Source: Bacillus velezensis (GTDB lineage Bacteria > Bacillota > Bacilli > Bacillales > Bacillaceae). From it: a stretch of 64,000 nucleotides of DNA. Below the pieces are notes generated by a model. It was not told the DNA's origin. It ran no database searches and saw nothing but the letters and a program-made list of their open reading frames with translations. This document shows positions 39,580 through 48,251 of this stretch, piece by piece (the first letter of the stretch is position 1; each line of letters opens with the position of its first letter). Where the stretch lies: contig NZ_LLZC01000018.1 in NCBI RefSeq assembly GCF_001461825.1, positions 248,001-312,000 on the forward strand. Direction: 5' to 3'. The position numbers were made by a program, and so were the translations under genes.

Positions 39580-40821
39580 ATGGAACACCAGCAGCTTTCG
39601 GCGGCGAATATCGGGATTTCCGATGATATACAATGGCTGTCTCAATTCGGCGCTTCCGCTTCCGGCGGAGTGACGAGGCTTTTATATACGAAAGAATGGA
39701 TGGACGCCCAGCTTGCCGTCAAAAAGAAAATGGAGGCGTTCGGGCTGGAAACGGCATTTGACGATGTCGGTAACGTATTCGGCCGGCTGAACGGCACAGA
39801 ATCGCCTGATGAGGTGATTCTGACCGGGTCGCATATTGACACTGTTATTGACGGCGGCAAATATGACGGTGCGTTCGGCGTGCTGGCGGGCATGCTGGCG
39901 ATCCGGCATTTGCATGAGACGTGCGGGCGTCCGAAAAAAACGCTGGAAGCTGTGTCGCTCTGTGAAGAGGAAGGGAGCCGTTTTCCCATCACCTATTGGG
40001 GCTCAGGCAATATCACCGGTGCTTTCTCACTTTCAGATGCGGAAACGCCGAAAGACGCGTCCGGCATTTCTCTGAAAGAAGCCATGCGGCATAACGGCTT
40101 CGGTGCAGGCCGTTATCCGGCGCCGCTGCGCACTGATATTAGTGCCTTTCTGGAAATTCATATAGAACAGGGGCAAATGCTTGAACGATCGGGAAAGGAT
40201 ATCGGGATTGTCACCGGGATTGCCGGACAGAGACGCTATACCGTTACGCTTGACGGTGAATGCAACCATGCGGGGACCACTTCAATGAAATGGCGGAAAG
40301 ATCCGCTCGCGGCGGGAAGCAGCATCATCCATGAACTCATGCTCTCAGCGGAAAGACAGCCGGAAGAGCTCCGCCTGACGTGCGGGAAAATGACGGTTGA
40401 GCCGAATATGGCGAATGTCATTCCGGGCCGTATCCAGTTTTCCGTTGATATTCGCCACCGGCAGGAAGACGTGCTGGCAGCCTTCCATCAGAAACTGGTA
40501 TCGATTGTTGAAAACATCAGCCGCAGCAAAGGAGTCAGACCCTTTATTGATGAATATATGAGGATAGAGCCGGTTCAAATGGATCAGAAACTGACGCGAA
40601 CCGCAGCGGAGGCTGCAAAAGAACAGGGGGCGGACCCGGAGAAAATCGTAAGCGGAGCGGGACATGACGCCCAGATGCTCGGCAGAACCTTTCCGGCCTG
40701 CATGCTGTTTGTGCCGAGCCGTGGCGGGATCAGCCACTCGCCGCTTGAATTCACATCCGCACATCAGCTTGAAACCGGCGTCCTTACGCTGGCGAATGTA
40801 TTACATAAACTTGCCTATTAA
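39580..40821 (+). CDS. pucF: Allantoate amidohydrolase
   Basis: A 413-residue M20-family metal hydrolase (AllC). Metal ligands are in GSHIDTVIDGGKYDGAFGVL, CEEEGSRFP and EIHIEQGQMLE, and the C-terminal GAGHDAQMLG. It converts allantoate to ureidoglycine, CO2 and ammonia in purine breakdown. ATG at 39580 follows AAAAAGGAGGG. Forms an operon with pucG. A TTGGTCAA near 39466 partly matches the PucR box. Confidence 0.92.
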   Translation: MEHQQLSAANIGISDDIQWLSQFGASASGGVTRLLYTKEWMDAQLAVKKKMEAFGLETAFDDVGNVFGRLNGTESPDEVILTGSHIDTVIDGGKYDGAFGVLAGMLAIRHLHETCGRPKKTLEAVSLCEEEGSRFPITYWGSGNITGAFSLSDAETPKDASGISLKEAMRHNGFGAGRYPAPLRTDISAFLEIHIEQGQMLERSGKDIGIVTGIAGQRRYTVTLDGECNHAGTTSMKWRKDPLAAGSSIIHELMLSAERQPEELRLTCGKMTVEPNMANVIPGRIQFSVDIRHRQEDVLAAFHQKLVSIVENISRSKGVRPFIDEYMRIEPVQMDQKLTRTAAEAAKEQGADPEKIVSGAGHDAQMLGRTFPACMLFVPSRGGISHSPLEFTSAHQLETGVLTLANVLHKLAY

Positions 40822-40839
40822 CGTAAAGGGGGAATCGGC

Positions 40840-42093
40840 ATGCCGACCAGAAAAGAATTGTGCATTCCGCAAAGAACGATTATGACACCGGGACCGACAG
40901 AAGCTGAACCGAGAGTGCTGAGGGCGATGGGCGCTCCGATCATCGGCCAGTTTGACCCGGCATTTACCGGCATCATGAACGAAACGATGCAAATGCTCCG
41001 TGAATTGTTTCAAACGGAAAACCGCTGGGCCTATCCGATTGACGGCACATCAAGAGCGGGGATTGAGGCTGTTCTCGCAAGTGTGATAGAACCGGGCGAC
41101 AGCGTGCTCATTCCGATATACGGACGCTTCGGATACCTGCTGACTGAAATCGCCGAGCGGTACGGAGCGGACGTTCATACGATCGAGTGTGAATGGGGAG
41201 CGGTCTTCCGGCCTGACGAGATTATCAGCGAGATGAAAAAGATTTCCCCGAAAATCGTCGCTATGGTGCACGGAGAAACATCAACGGGGCGGATTCAGCC
41301 GCTGAAAGAAATCGGAGAAGCGTGCCGCGCCCAAGACGCACTCTTTATCGTGGATGCCGTGGCCACGATCGGAGGCTGCGCCGTAAAAACGGATGAATGG
41401 AAGATTGACGCAGTCATCGGGGGAACGCAAAAATGCCTATCGGTCCCTTCCGGAATGGCGCCGATTACTTATAATGACCGGACGGCCGCTGTCATTGCCG
41501 CGCGTAAAAAGGTAGAACGGGGCATTGCGACGGCGGCTGACGGCAAAATGCTGTCCGGTCATCGGCCCATTACGAGCAACTATTTTGATCTGAGCCAGCT
41601 CGAAGATTATTGGAGTGAAAGAAGGCTGAATCACCATACAGAAGCGACAGCAATGCTTTATGCGCTGCGGGAGGGTGTGCGCCTTGTCCTGGAAGAAGGA
41701 CTTGAAGAACGGTTCCGCAGGCATCGGCGTCATGAAAAAGCGCTTACGGCGGGACTTGCAGCGATGGGCCTTGATTTATTCGGCGATCCGGAGGCGAAGC
41801 TGCCTGTCGTCACATGTGTGAAGATTCCGCCGGAAGCAGACGGCGAATCGATCAGAAGGATGCTTTTGTCTCAATTCGGAATTGAAATCGCCAGCTCGTT
41901 CGGTCCGCTGCAGGGGAAAATTTGGAGAATCGGAACGATGGGCTACAGCTGCAGAAAGGAAAATGTACTGTTTGTGCTGGCCGGACTTGAAGCGATTCTG
42001 ATCAGACACGGTGTTGCCGTTAAAGCCGGGGAAGCGCTGCAGGCGGCCCTTGACATATATGATCTGCCGGCTGAAACCGGTGTGCTGTCATGA
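40840..42093 (+). CDS. pucG: (S)-Ureidoglycine-glyoxylate aminotransferase
   Basis: A 417-residue class-V PLP aminotransferase; the PLP lysine lies in VIGGTQKCLSVPSGMAPI. It uses the ureidoglycine made by PucF and glyoxylate to give glycine. ATG at 40840 after AAAGGGGGAA. Eighteen bases after pucF. In B. subtilis the xanthine dehydrogenase genes follow here; in this window they do not. Confidence 0.93.
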   Translation: MPTRKELCIPQRTIMTPGPTEAEPRVLRAMGAPIIGQFDPAFTGIMNETMQMLRELFQTENRWAYPIDGTSRAGIEAVLASVIEPGDSVLIPIYGRFGYLLTEIAERYGADVHTIECEWGAVFRPDEIISEMKKISPKIVAMVHGETSTGRIQPLKEIGEACRAQDALFIVDAVATIGGCAVKTDEWKIDAVIGGTQKCLSVPSGMAPITYNDRTAAVIAARKKVERGIATAADGKMLSGHRPITSNYFDLSQLEDYWSERRLNHHTEATAMLYALREGVRLVLEEGLEERFRRHRRHEKALTAGLAAMGLDLFGDPEAKLPVVTCVKIPPEADGESIRRMLLSQFGIEIASSFGPLQGKIWRIGTMGYSCRKENVLFVLAGLEAILIRHGVAVKAGEALQAALDIYDLPAETGVLS

Positions 42094-42214
42094 AACATGA
42101 AAACGAGATTGAAATCATCTGGACTTTTTTCCCTTTTGCCCGTTATACTGAATGGTATAAAAAATGACAAATATGGAATGGTCATCTGTTTGTCTGGGGA
42201 GAAGGTAAGAAATC

Positions 42215-43411
42215 ATGGCGTACATAGGCCGATTGTCAATTTTAATGCTGAATATGTTTATTGCGATGCTTGGAATCGGATTGATTATTCCGATTATGCC
42301 CGCATATATTACCGAATTCGGTGCGACGGGGAGCACGATGGGTCTGCTTGTTGCGGCGGCGGGGCTTACACAGCTTTTATTTGCGCCTATTGCCGGGGAA
42401 ATAACCGACAAATACGGACGGCGGAAACTGATTATTTTCGGCATCGCCGCCTTTGCCGTGTCACAACTGATCTTCGCCTTTGCCGGAAGCCTGTGGCAAC
42501 TGTTCGCATCCCGGCTTTTAGGCGGAATGGGCGCGGCGTTTTTAATGCCGTCAATGTTCGCTTACATAGCGGATATTACGACCGAAGAAGAACGCGGGAA
42601 AGGAATGGGGCTGTTCAGCGCGGCGATGACGCTCGGTGTCGTCATCGGGCCCGGTGTCGGAGGCTATTTGGTTCATTACGGCATGTCTGTGCCGTTCATC
42701 GTGTCTGCAAGTCTCGCCTGCTTTTCAAGTGTGCTTTCATTTTTCTTTCTGCCCGAAACGCTGGGACGTGAAAAGCAGCTGGAAGCCCGGGCAAAAACGG
42801 AAAAACGTGAGCATCTGTTTAAGCAAATGTCACGCGCGCTCAAGTCGCCGTTCGCGTTTATGCTGATTCTGGTTTTTGTGCTGAACTTCGGAATTATGAA
42901 CTTTGAATCTGTTTTCGGCCTTTACGTTGACCATAAACACGGATTTAAAGCCTCTGATATTGCCTTTATTATTACGGCTGCGGGTCTCATCGGCGTGTTT
43001 GTGCAGGCGGTCGGCGTCAGTTATCTCGTCCGCAAGTTCGGGGAAAAGCGCGTCATTAACGTGACGTTGATCGGGGCTGCTGCAGGACTTGTGTGGTGCC
43101 GGTTTGCGGGTTCCTATTGGACTGTTTTTGCTGCGGCAATCTTTTTTCTGACGCTGACATCGCTGCTCCGGCCGGCGGTTAATACGATGCTGTCGAAGCT
43201 CGCCGGTGACCAGCAGGGGTTTGCCGGAGGGATGAACACCTCATTCATCAGCTTAGCGAATATCGCCGGACCGTCAGCCGCCGGTTTTCTCTTTGATGTA
43301 AATATGGAATTTCCGTATATGCTGGGAGCGGCCATTCTCGCCATCAGTTTTCTGGCCGCGCTTGGCTGGGGCAAAAAGACACAGACCCGGCCGTTCACGC
43401 AGCAAGGATAA
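42215..43411 (+). CDS. Drug-efflux MFS transporter (DHA1)
   Basis: A 398-residue, 12-segment exporter of the Bmr/Blt/NorA type. Motif A is GEITDKYGRRKLIIFGIAAF and motif C GVVIGPGVGGYLVHYGMS. ATG at 42215 after GGAGAAGG. It stands alone between pucG and a lipoprotein, ended by a terminator. Substrate unknown; purine transport is unlikely from the family. Confidence 0.87.
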   Translation: MAYIGRLSILMLNMFIAMLGIGLIIPIMPAYITEFGATGSTMGLLVAAAGLTQLLFAPIAGEITDKYGRRKLIIFGIAAFAVSQLIFAFAGSLWQLFASRLLGGMGAAFLMPSMFAYIADITTEEERGKGMGLFSAAMTLGVVIGPGVGGYLVHYGMSVPFIVSASLACFSSVLSFFFLPETLGREKQLEARAKTEKREHLFKQMSRALKSPFAFMLILVFVLNFGIMNFESVFGLYVDHKHGFKASDIAFIITAAGLIGVFVQAVGVSYLVRKFGEKRVINVTLIGAAAGLVWCRFAGSYWTVFAAAIFFLTLTSLLRPAVNTMLSKLAGDQQGFAGGMNTSFISLANIAGPSAAGFLFDVNMEFPYMLGAAILAISFLAALGWGKKTQTRPFTQQG

Positions 43412-43416
43412 GAATC

Positions 43417-43446
43417 AAAAGCCTCCGGGTATCCGGAGGCTTTTTG
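43417..43446 (+). terminator. Terminator of the MFS gene
   Basis: AAAAGCCTCCGG-GTAT-CCGGAGGCTTTTT. Confidence 0.9.
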
Positions 43447-43468
43447 CTATCTCATAGGGAGGAAAAAA

Positions 43469-44602
43469 ATGAATAGACTTAAAACCCTGTTTATTTTCAT
43501 TTGCATACTGATCGTCACAACCTCTTGCGGTCTCATCCCAACTGGGAATGAAAAAGAGGAAAAAAGCAGCAATCAAAAGACTGTATTAAAGGATATTGAC
43601 AATGCGAGTTTTATTGTTGGTTTTTCCAACACTTTAGATAGGGGAAGTGAGATTGGGGTTTACAGTGAAGATGGTACTAAAATGGATAGCTTGGAATTGA
43701 AAGGTGGTATAAATTTTACGATGTCTTCACATAACAAAAACGATACGTACTTCTCATCAAATAGAAGCAATAATCACTTGATGATAGACAATAAAACCGG
43801 AACAATAAACAAAATAAATGAAAAGAGTTTGTCAAAAACAACTGAGGATGAAGGTGCTTTCTTTATAAGAAGTTCTGACGGTTATATCATCCATGACATT
43901 AACGTTGGATATACAGACAAAGGGCTGGAGAGTGAATTGGTATATTGGAAGGAAAACAGCCGAAAAAACAAGAAACAAATAAAGCTTGACGGAGAACTTG
44001 GATCAGCAATCGTCGCTAAAAATAAAATTTATGTCATTTCAAGTGATGAAGAAAGTATGTCCATCCTTTCAATTAACCCAGAGACAAATAAGCAAGAGAA
44101 CAAGGCATCCATACCGAATAAAGGGATATACTTCATGGATGAAAAGGATGCATTCCAAGCTTTAGATGAAAATACATTTGTACTGGCAGTTAATGATAAC
44201 GTGAATGAGAAAGAGATTTCTAAGCTCATATTAATAGACAAAGAGACGCTAAAGGTGAAAAAAGAAGTCGAGATGGAGAAAGGGTTTCATCCTGCAAAAT
44301 TGAAAATAGTAAAAGATAAAGTCTTAGCCGTTTCTTTTGATGGGAAGCTGCAGATATTTGATAAAAAAATGGTTAAGAAAAACTCTTTTGATTTTTATGC
44401 TGGGGATGATAACAAATTAATGAATGATGTTCAATTCACTGACAGAGAGATGTATGTTTTACTCAAAAACTTTGATATCCAGCGCGATAAGAAGCTTGGA
44501 GACATCACGTCTTATGATTTGAAATCAGGCAAAAAGCTAAAAACAATCCCGCTAAAAGCAAAAAAAGAGTGGGAAATTGCACGTTTTGAAATTTTAAAAT
44601 AA
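43469..44602 (+). CDS. Hypothetical lipoprotein, beta-propeller-like
   Basis: A 377-residue lipoprotein (lipobox IVTTSC, Cys at residue 20). Repeated strand units such as IYVISSDEESMSILSINPET and LILIDKETLKVKKEVEMEKG resemble seven-bladed propeller repeats. GC is low and Lys/Asn content high compared with the flanking puc genes, which suggests acquisition. ATG after AGGGAGGAAA. Function unknown. Confidence 0.72.
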   Translation: MNRLKTLFIFICILIVTTSCGLIPTGNEKEEKSSNQKTVLKDIDNASFIVGFSNTLDRGSEIGVYSEDGTKMDSLELKGGINFTMSSHNKNDTYFSSNRSNNHLMIDNKTGTINKINEKSLSKTTEDEGAFFIRSSDGYIIHDINVGYTDKGLESELVYWKENSRKNKKQIKLDGELGSAIVAKNKIYVISSDEESMSILSINPETNKQENKASIPNKGIYFMDEKDAFQALDENTFVLAVNDNVNEKEISKLILIDKETLKVKKEVEMEKGFHPAKLKIVKDKVLAVSFDGKLQIFDKKMVKKNSFDFYAGDDNKLMNDVQFTDREMYVLLKNFDIQRDKKLGDITSYDLKSGKKLKTIPLKAKKEWEIARFEILK

Positions 44603-44726
44603 GTTTAGGTGATTAGATCAGCTCCAGTTCATTCTGCATATATTTACTCATCATTACCGGGAGATTCCAGCATGGTTCAGTGTACGCTGTATAGGACAAT
44701 AAGGATCATTGAAGGGATGGATTGAC

Positions 44727-44906
44727 ATGAATAGTATTAGGTACATATTGTATTTTGTGATTTCTTTCGTTTTACAGCTTCTCTGGTTCTTCTTAGTAAA
44801 AGAAAATTCTAATGCAACTATACTGGACATGTTGATGATGTCTCTATTATTCACATTATTTATTTTCATCTTAGATAAATTTCTCAAAAAAAAGCAGGCT
44901 GCATAA
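44727..44906 (+). CDS. Small two-helix membrane protein
   Basis: A 59-residue protein with two hydrophobic helices (IRYILYFVISFVLQLLWFFL and LDMLMMSLLFTLFIFILDKF) and a basic KKKQ tail. ATG at 44727 after GAAGGGATGG. It has no recognised family; size and low GC are like small accessory membrane proteins. It lies between the lipoprotein and the rap gene. Confidence 0.55.
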   Translation: MNSIRYILYFVISFVLQLLWFFLVKENSNATILDMLMMSLLFTLFIFILDKFLKKKQAA

Positions 44907-44971
44907 GGCCTTCTTTTTTGTTGTAGACTTAAAACTCAAAACTAAGATTTATGATCAAGACAAATGAAATT

Positions 44972-44988
44972 TTGCGGTTTTATTGCGG
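44972..44988 (+). promoter_or_regulatory. Paired ComA-box-like half sites upstream of rap
   Basis: TTGCGG at 44972 and again at 44983, 11 bases apart, next to a poor -35 and a TAGAAT -10 (45011). ComA binds TTGCGG half sites (consensus TTGCGG-N4-CCGCAA) and activates several rap-phr units. Confidence 0.5.
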
Positions 44989-45041
44989 ACATACATAATT
45001 TTGGAAATGTTAGAATATGATATAAAAGGAGGAGTGGCCTT

Positions 45042-46169
45042 GTGAGTTCTGTTTTACCATCATCGGAGGTTGGCGTTAAGATTAATGAATGGTACAAAAT
45101 GATACGTCAGTTCAGTGTTCCGGATGCGGAGATTTTGAAAGCGGAAGTGGAACAAGAAATAAATGAGATGGAAGAAGACGAGTATCTACTGATTTACTAC
45201 ACCCTCATGAAATTCCGCCATCAGCTTATGCTGGATTATTTAGAACCGGTGACTACCCGCGTGAGACCGACAATTGACGAGCTGCTGGAAAAAATTGAAG
45301 CATCAAATAAAGGAATTTCCGGCCTGCTGTGCTATTATTCTTTATTTTTCCGCGGCATGTATGAATTTGATCAAAAGCAGTATGTAAAGGCGATCGGCTT
45401 TTATAAAGAGGCTGAAAAACAACTCGTTCATGTGCATGATGAAATTGAGAGAGCGGAGTTTCATTTTAAACTGGCTGAAGCATATTACGGTATGAAACAA
45501 AGCCACGTCTCCATGCATCACGTAAAGCAAGCGCTCGATATTTACGATCAGTATGAGTTGTATAAGGTCCGGAAAATTCAATGTCTATTTGTCATATCAG
45601 GGAATTATTGTGATTTTAAACGTTATGAGAAGAGTCAGCCGCACCTTGAAAAGGCTCTTAAATTATCGAAAGAGTTAGATAATAGTAGGTTGATTAGTTC
45701 TGCTCTTTATAATTTGGGTGCAAATTACGCTGATAGGGGAGAACATTCACAGGCTGAAAACTTCTTGAAACAAGCTGTTGAAATTACAGAAAAAGCAAAG
45801 CTGAGTAACTTACCTCATTCCTTGTTTTCTTATGCGAAGGTTCTTTTTAAACAAGGGAAAATGGCTGAAGGAATGCAAGCGAGTAAGAAAGGATTATCGG
45901 CAGCAGTATCCCAAGGGGATAAGCTTTTTGAGTCACTACAAGGCTATCTCAAAGCTCTTTATGTAGACGCTGTGAATCAGCAAGGGATAAACGATACGAT
46001 CGAATACCTGGAGAAAAATAAGAATTATTCATATGTTGAAGACATCGCCTGTGAAACTGCTTCGATTTATGCAGATTCAAAGGAATTTGAAACGTCTTAT
46101 TTTTATCATAAAAAAATGGTAGATACGCAAACACAAATTCAAAGGGGAGAATGCCTGTATGAATTTTAA
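45042..46169 (+). CDS. Rap-family response-regulator phosphatase/inhibitor
   Basis: A 375-residue Rap protein: an N-terminal three-helix bundle (about 1-70, NEWYKMIRQFSVPDAEILKA) followed by TPR repeats (ALYNLGANYADRGEHSQAEN, LFSYAKVLFKQGKMAEGMQA). Rap proteins dephosphorylate Spo0F or block ComA and are inhibited by imported Phr peptides. GTG start at 45042 after AAAGGAGGAG. It overlaps its phr gene by 11 bases. Which Rap subtype and target it has cannot be decided by eye. Confidence 0.92.
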   Translation: MSSVLPSSEVGVKINEWYKMIRQFSVPDAEILKAEVEQEINEMEEDEYLLIYYTLMKFRHQLMLDYLEPVTTRVRPTIDELLEKIEASNKGISGLLCYYSLFFRGMYEFDQKQYVKAIGFYKEAEKQLVHVHDEIERAEFHFKLAEAYYGMKQSHVSMHHVKQALDIYDQYELYKVRKIQCLFVISGNYCDFKRYEKSQPHLEKALKLSKELDNSRLISSALYNLGANYADRGEHSQAENFLKQAVEITEKAKLSNLPHSLFSYAKVLFKQGKMAEGMQASKKGLSAAVSQGDKLFESLQGYLKALYVDAVNQQGINDTIEYLEKNKNYSYVEDIACETASIYADSKEFETSYFYHKKMVDTQTQIQRGECLYEF

Positions 46170-46287
46170 AAAAAGCATCTTCATTATTTTGGGTCTGTCG
46201 TTATCTTTAGTATGCGGATTGGGTGTGAACACAGTGGAAAAAACACATGATACCTTTCAAACTGCTTCGGATCGTTTTCAGACTTGA
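46159..46287 (+). CDS. Phr signalling peptide precursor
   Basis: A 42-residue pre-pro-peptide starting inside the end of rap. It has a basic start and a hydrophobic export signal (FKKSIFIILGLSLSLVCGLG), then a polar tail ending TASDRFQT. The last five residues, DRFQT, fit the usual mature Phr pattern (Arg or Lys at position 2, often a final Thr), so DRFQT is the probable pheromone that inhibits the upstream Rap. Confidence 0.85.
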   Translation: MNFKKSIFIILGLSLSLVCGLGVNTVEKTHDTFQTASDRFQT

Positions 46288-46292
46288 ACAGC

Positions 46293-46322
46293 AAAAGCCT
46301 TTTCTTCGGGAAAGGCTTTTTT
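46293..46322 (+). terminator. Terminator of rap-phr
   Basis: AAAAGCCTTT-TCTTCGGG-AAAGGCTTTTTT. Confidence 0.9.
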
Positions 46323-46435
46323 AGTTTAGATTAGAGTCTGCTGAAAATCATAACTAACGGCTGATGATGTCAATGGAAGCAGATTTTGACGGCAGCATTT
46401 TTTGAGAATTAAGCTGAATCAATCCCACTTAAATA

Positions 46436-46459
46436 GGATGCGGGAGAACACCCGCATCC
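46436..46459 (-). terminator. Hairpin downstream of pucR
   Basis: GGATGCGGG-N6-CCCGCATCC, a strong stem with a weak T tract on the reverse strand. Confidence 0.55.
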
Positions 46460-46476
46460 CTGTCTCTAACGATTTC

Positions 46477-48072
46477 TTAACCGATCAGCCGCTGCATTCT
46501 CAGCGCGAGCCGCAGGCGCATCGTCGTTTCCGGATCTTTTAAGCTTTTGCCGAGCAGTTCCTCGCATTTTTCTAAACGATAGATCACCGTATTTCGATGG
46601 ACGTACAGGCGCTTAGCCGTTTCTGAAATCTGGCAGTGGGTCTCCAGGTAAACAGACAGCGTATGAAGCAGGCTCTGGTCCTCCTTTTGCCGGTCGGCCA
46701 GGCTTTGGAGGGTGGCTTCGTAAAACTTTTTCACATCTTCCGCGGGAAGCAGGCGGAGCAGCTCCGGCACGTCTTTGGCATGATAGATTTGAATAAACTC
46801 CGCGCTTCTGGACAAATGCCCGGATGAAATGGCGTCTGAAGCTTCGGTAAAAGCGTCAGGGACGTCGATCAGCTTTTGGCATATGTTTGAGATGCCGAAG
46901 GAGACAGTCCGTTTAAACTGCGTCCGGACCTGCTTTTGAAACTGCTCCAAAAAGCTGATGACAGACGCGTGCATTTCATTCCAGCTGTCTGTCGCTTCAA
47001 TTAAAAGAATACCGACATTTCCTTTAATAAAGAGATGAGGGGGAAACGGAAAGGATGACAGCTCTCCTTCAAGCAGATCAAATACATGATCGGAAACGAG
47101 CTGATTTTCGGTAAAGCTGATCGTTTTCTCATTTCGGTCAAGTTTTCCGCAAATGCACATGTATTTCTGATCCCAGCGGAGCCGGAATTCTTTGGCGCGG
47201 CTTTTGATTTCTTCATGGCCGGTAAACGAGCGGTCGATGAAATTGCTGAAAAATTCATTGCGCGCCCGTCTGCCGAATTGTTTGACGGCATTTTCTTTCA
47301 GCAGTTCAAAGGAAATGACGTTGGCCGCCTGTTCAATTGTCAAAATCATGCCTTTATCAGCGGTCTGCACCAGCTCCGGAATCACCAGATAACCGCAGTT
47401 TTTTTCAACATTCAGAATCGGAAGGACAGAATACGCCTTTCTGTCAGACAGCATGGAAAAGCAGGTGAAATAAGGCCCGGAAAGGGAATAACAGATGTTT
47501 TTCAATAAAGACGTGTCAATGGGTATGCGGTGGGACGATGATAAGAGTTTTGTATGCTGATCCAAAAGCAGCACGGGAAGCCGGAGAATGTCTGAGAGCT
47601 TCTTAAGCAGGGATTGCAGCCCCTTGCCGCTCATGATGTGGTTTGTAAATTTTTTATGGGCGTAAATGGCCTGCTGGAGCTCATTTGAACGCATATCAAG
47701 AATATGGCTCAGAGTGGCGTTGACGATATCTCCGAGCCTGATGTCTTCCGGCAGCTCAATAATCGGAAATTCATACCGGTCGGCAAGCTCCGCGGCATCT
47801 TTCGGAATGACATTAAGATAACGTTTCGTTTTGATCCCCAGTCCCGCGCAGCCCCGTTTTGCCATGAGGCGGATCAAATCTTTCAACAGCTGCGGGCGGT
47901 CCTTCAAGTGGTAAGCCGTCGTGACGAGCAATTCGTTTTTATGTAAAAAATCAGCGATGTCCGGCGCATCCATCATGTTGACGTGCTGCACCTCCCTCCA
48001 GCCGCCGGATTTGCCTGCGATTAATGCGGCCCGCTCATAAGCGGGAATCTTCATCACATCATAAATATTCAT
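46477..48072 (-). CDS. pucR: Purine catabolism regulator
   Basis: A 531-residue PucR-type activator: N-terminal PucR domain (about 1-125), a central GGDEF-like fold, and a C-terminal HTH (SETAKRLYVHRNTVIYRLEK). In B. subtilis it senses allantoin, allantoate or urate and activates puc operons. Divergent from pucH. ATG after AAAGGAGATTG. Confidence 0.93.
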   Translation of the reverse strand: MNIYDVMKIPAYERAALIAGKSGGWREVQHVNMMDAPDIADFLHKNELLVTTAYHLKDRPQLLKDLIRLMAKRGCAGLGIKTKRYLNVIPKDAAELADRYEFPIIELPEDIRLGDIVNATLSHILDMRSNELQQAIYAHKKFTNHIMSGKGLQSLLKKLSDILRLPVLLLDQHTKLLSSSHRIPIDTSLLKNICYSLSGPYFTCFSMLSDRKAYSVLPILNVEKNCGYLVIPELVQTADKGMILTIEQAANVISFELLKENAVKQFGRRARNEFFSNFIDRSFTGHEEIKSRAKEFRLRWDQKYMCICGKLDRNEKTISFTENQLVSDHVFDLLEGELSSFPFPPHLFIKGNVGILLIEATDSWNEMHASVISFLEQFQKQVRTQFKRTVSFGISNICQKLIDVPDAFTEASDAISSGHLSRSAEFIQIYHAKDVPELLRLLPAEDVKKFYEATLQSLADRQKEDQSLLHTLSVYLETHCQISETAKRLYVHRNTVIYRLEKCEELLGKSLKDPETTMRLRLALRMQRLIG

Positions 48073-48101
48073 CAGTCAATCTCCTTTCAGGTTCTAAAGA
48101 C

Positions 48102-48114
48102 AACCATTGGTTAA
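48102..48114. promoter_or_regulatory. PucR box
   Basis: AACCATTGGTTAA matches the reported PucR box WWWCNTTGGTTAA at 12 of 13 positions and contains a palindrome. It lies between pucR and pucH. Confidence 0.7.
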
Positions 48115-48251
48115 TATGAATAAAAATCATCAAAAATTATAGCGGTTTTGCTGATGTATTACGATCATAGTAGCAGTAAACTGGCAATCATAGACGCATG
48201 TTGTGATAAAAACTGACAGAAAATCGTCATCCTTACAGGGAGGAAGATAAA

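Noticed and set aside
46323-46435. Possible gene remnant between phr and pucR
   Set aside because: No frame of useful length and no recognisable motif.
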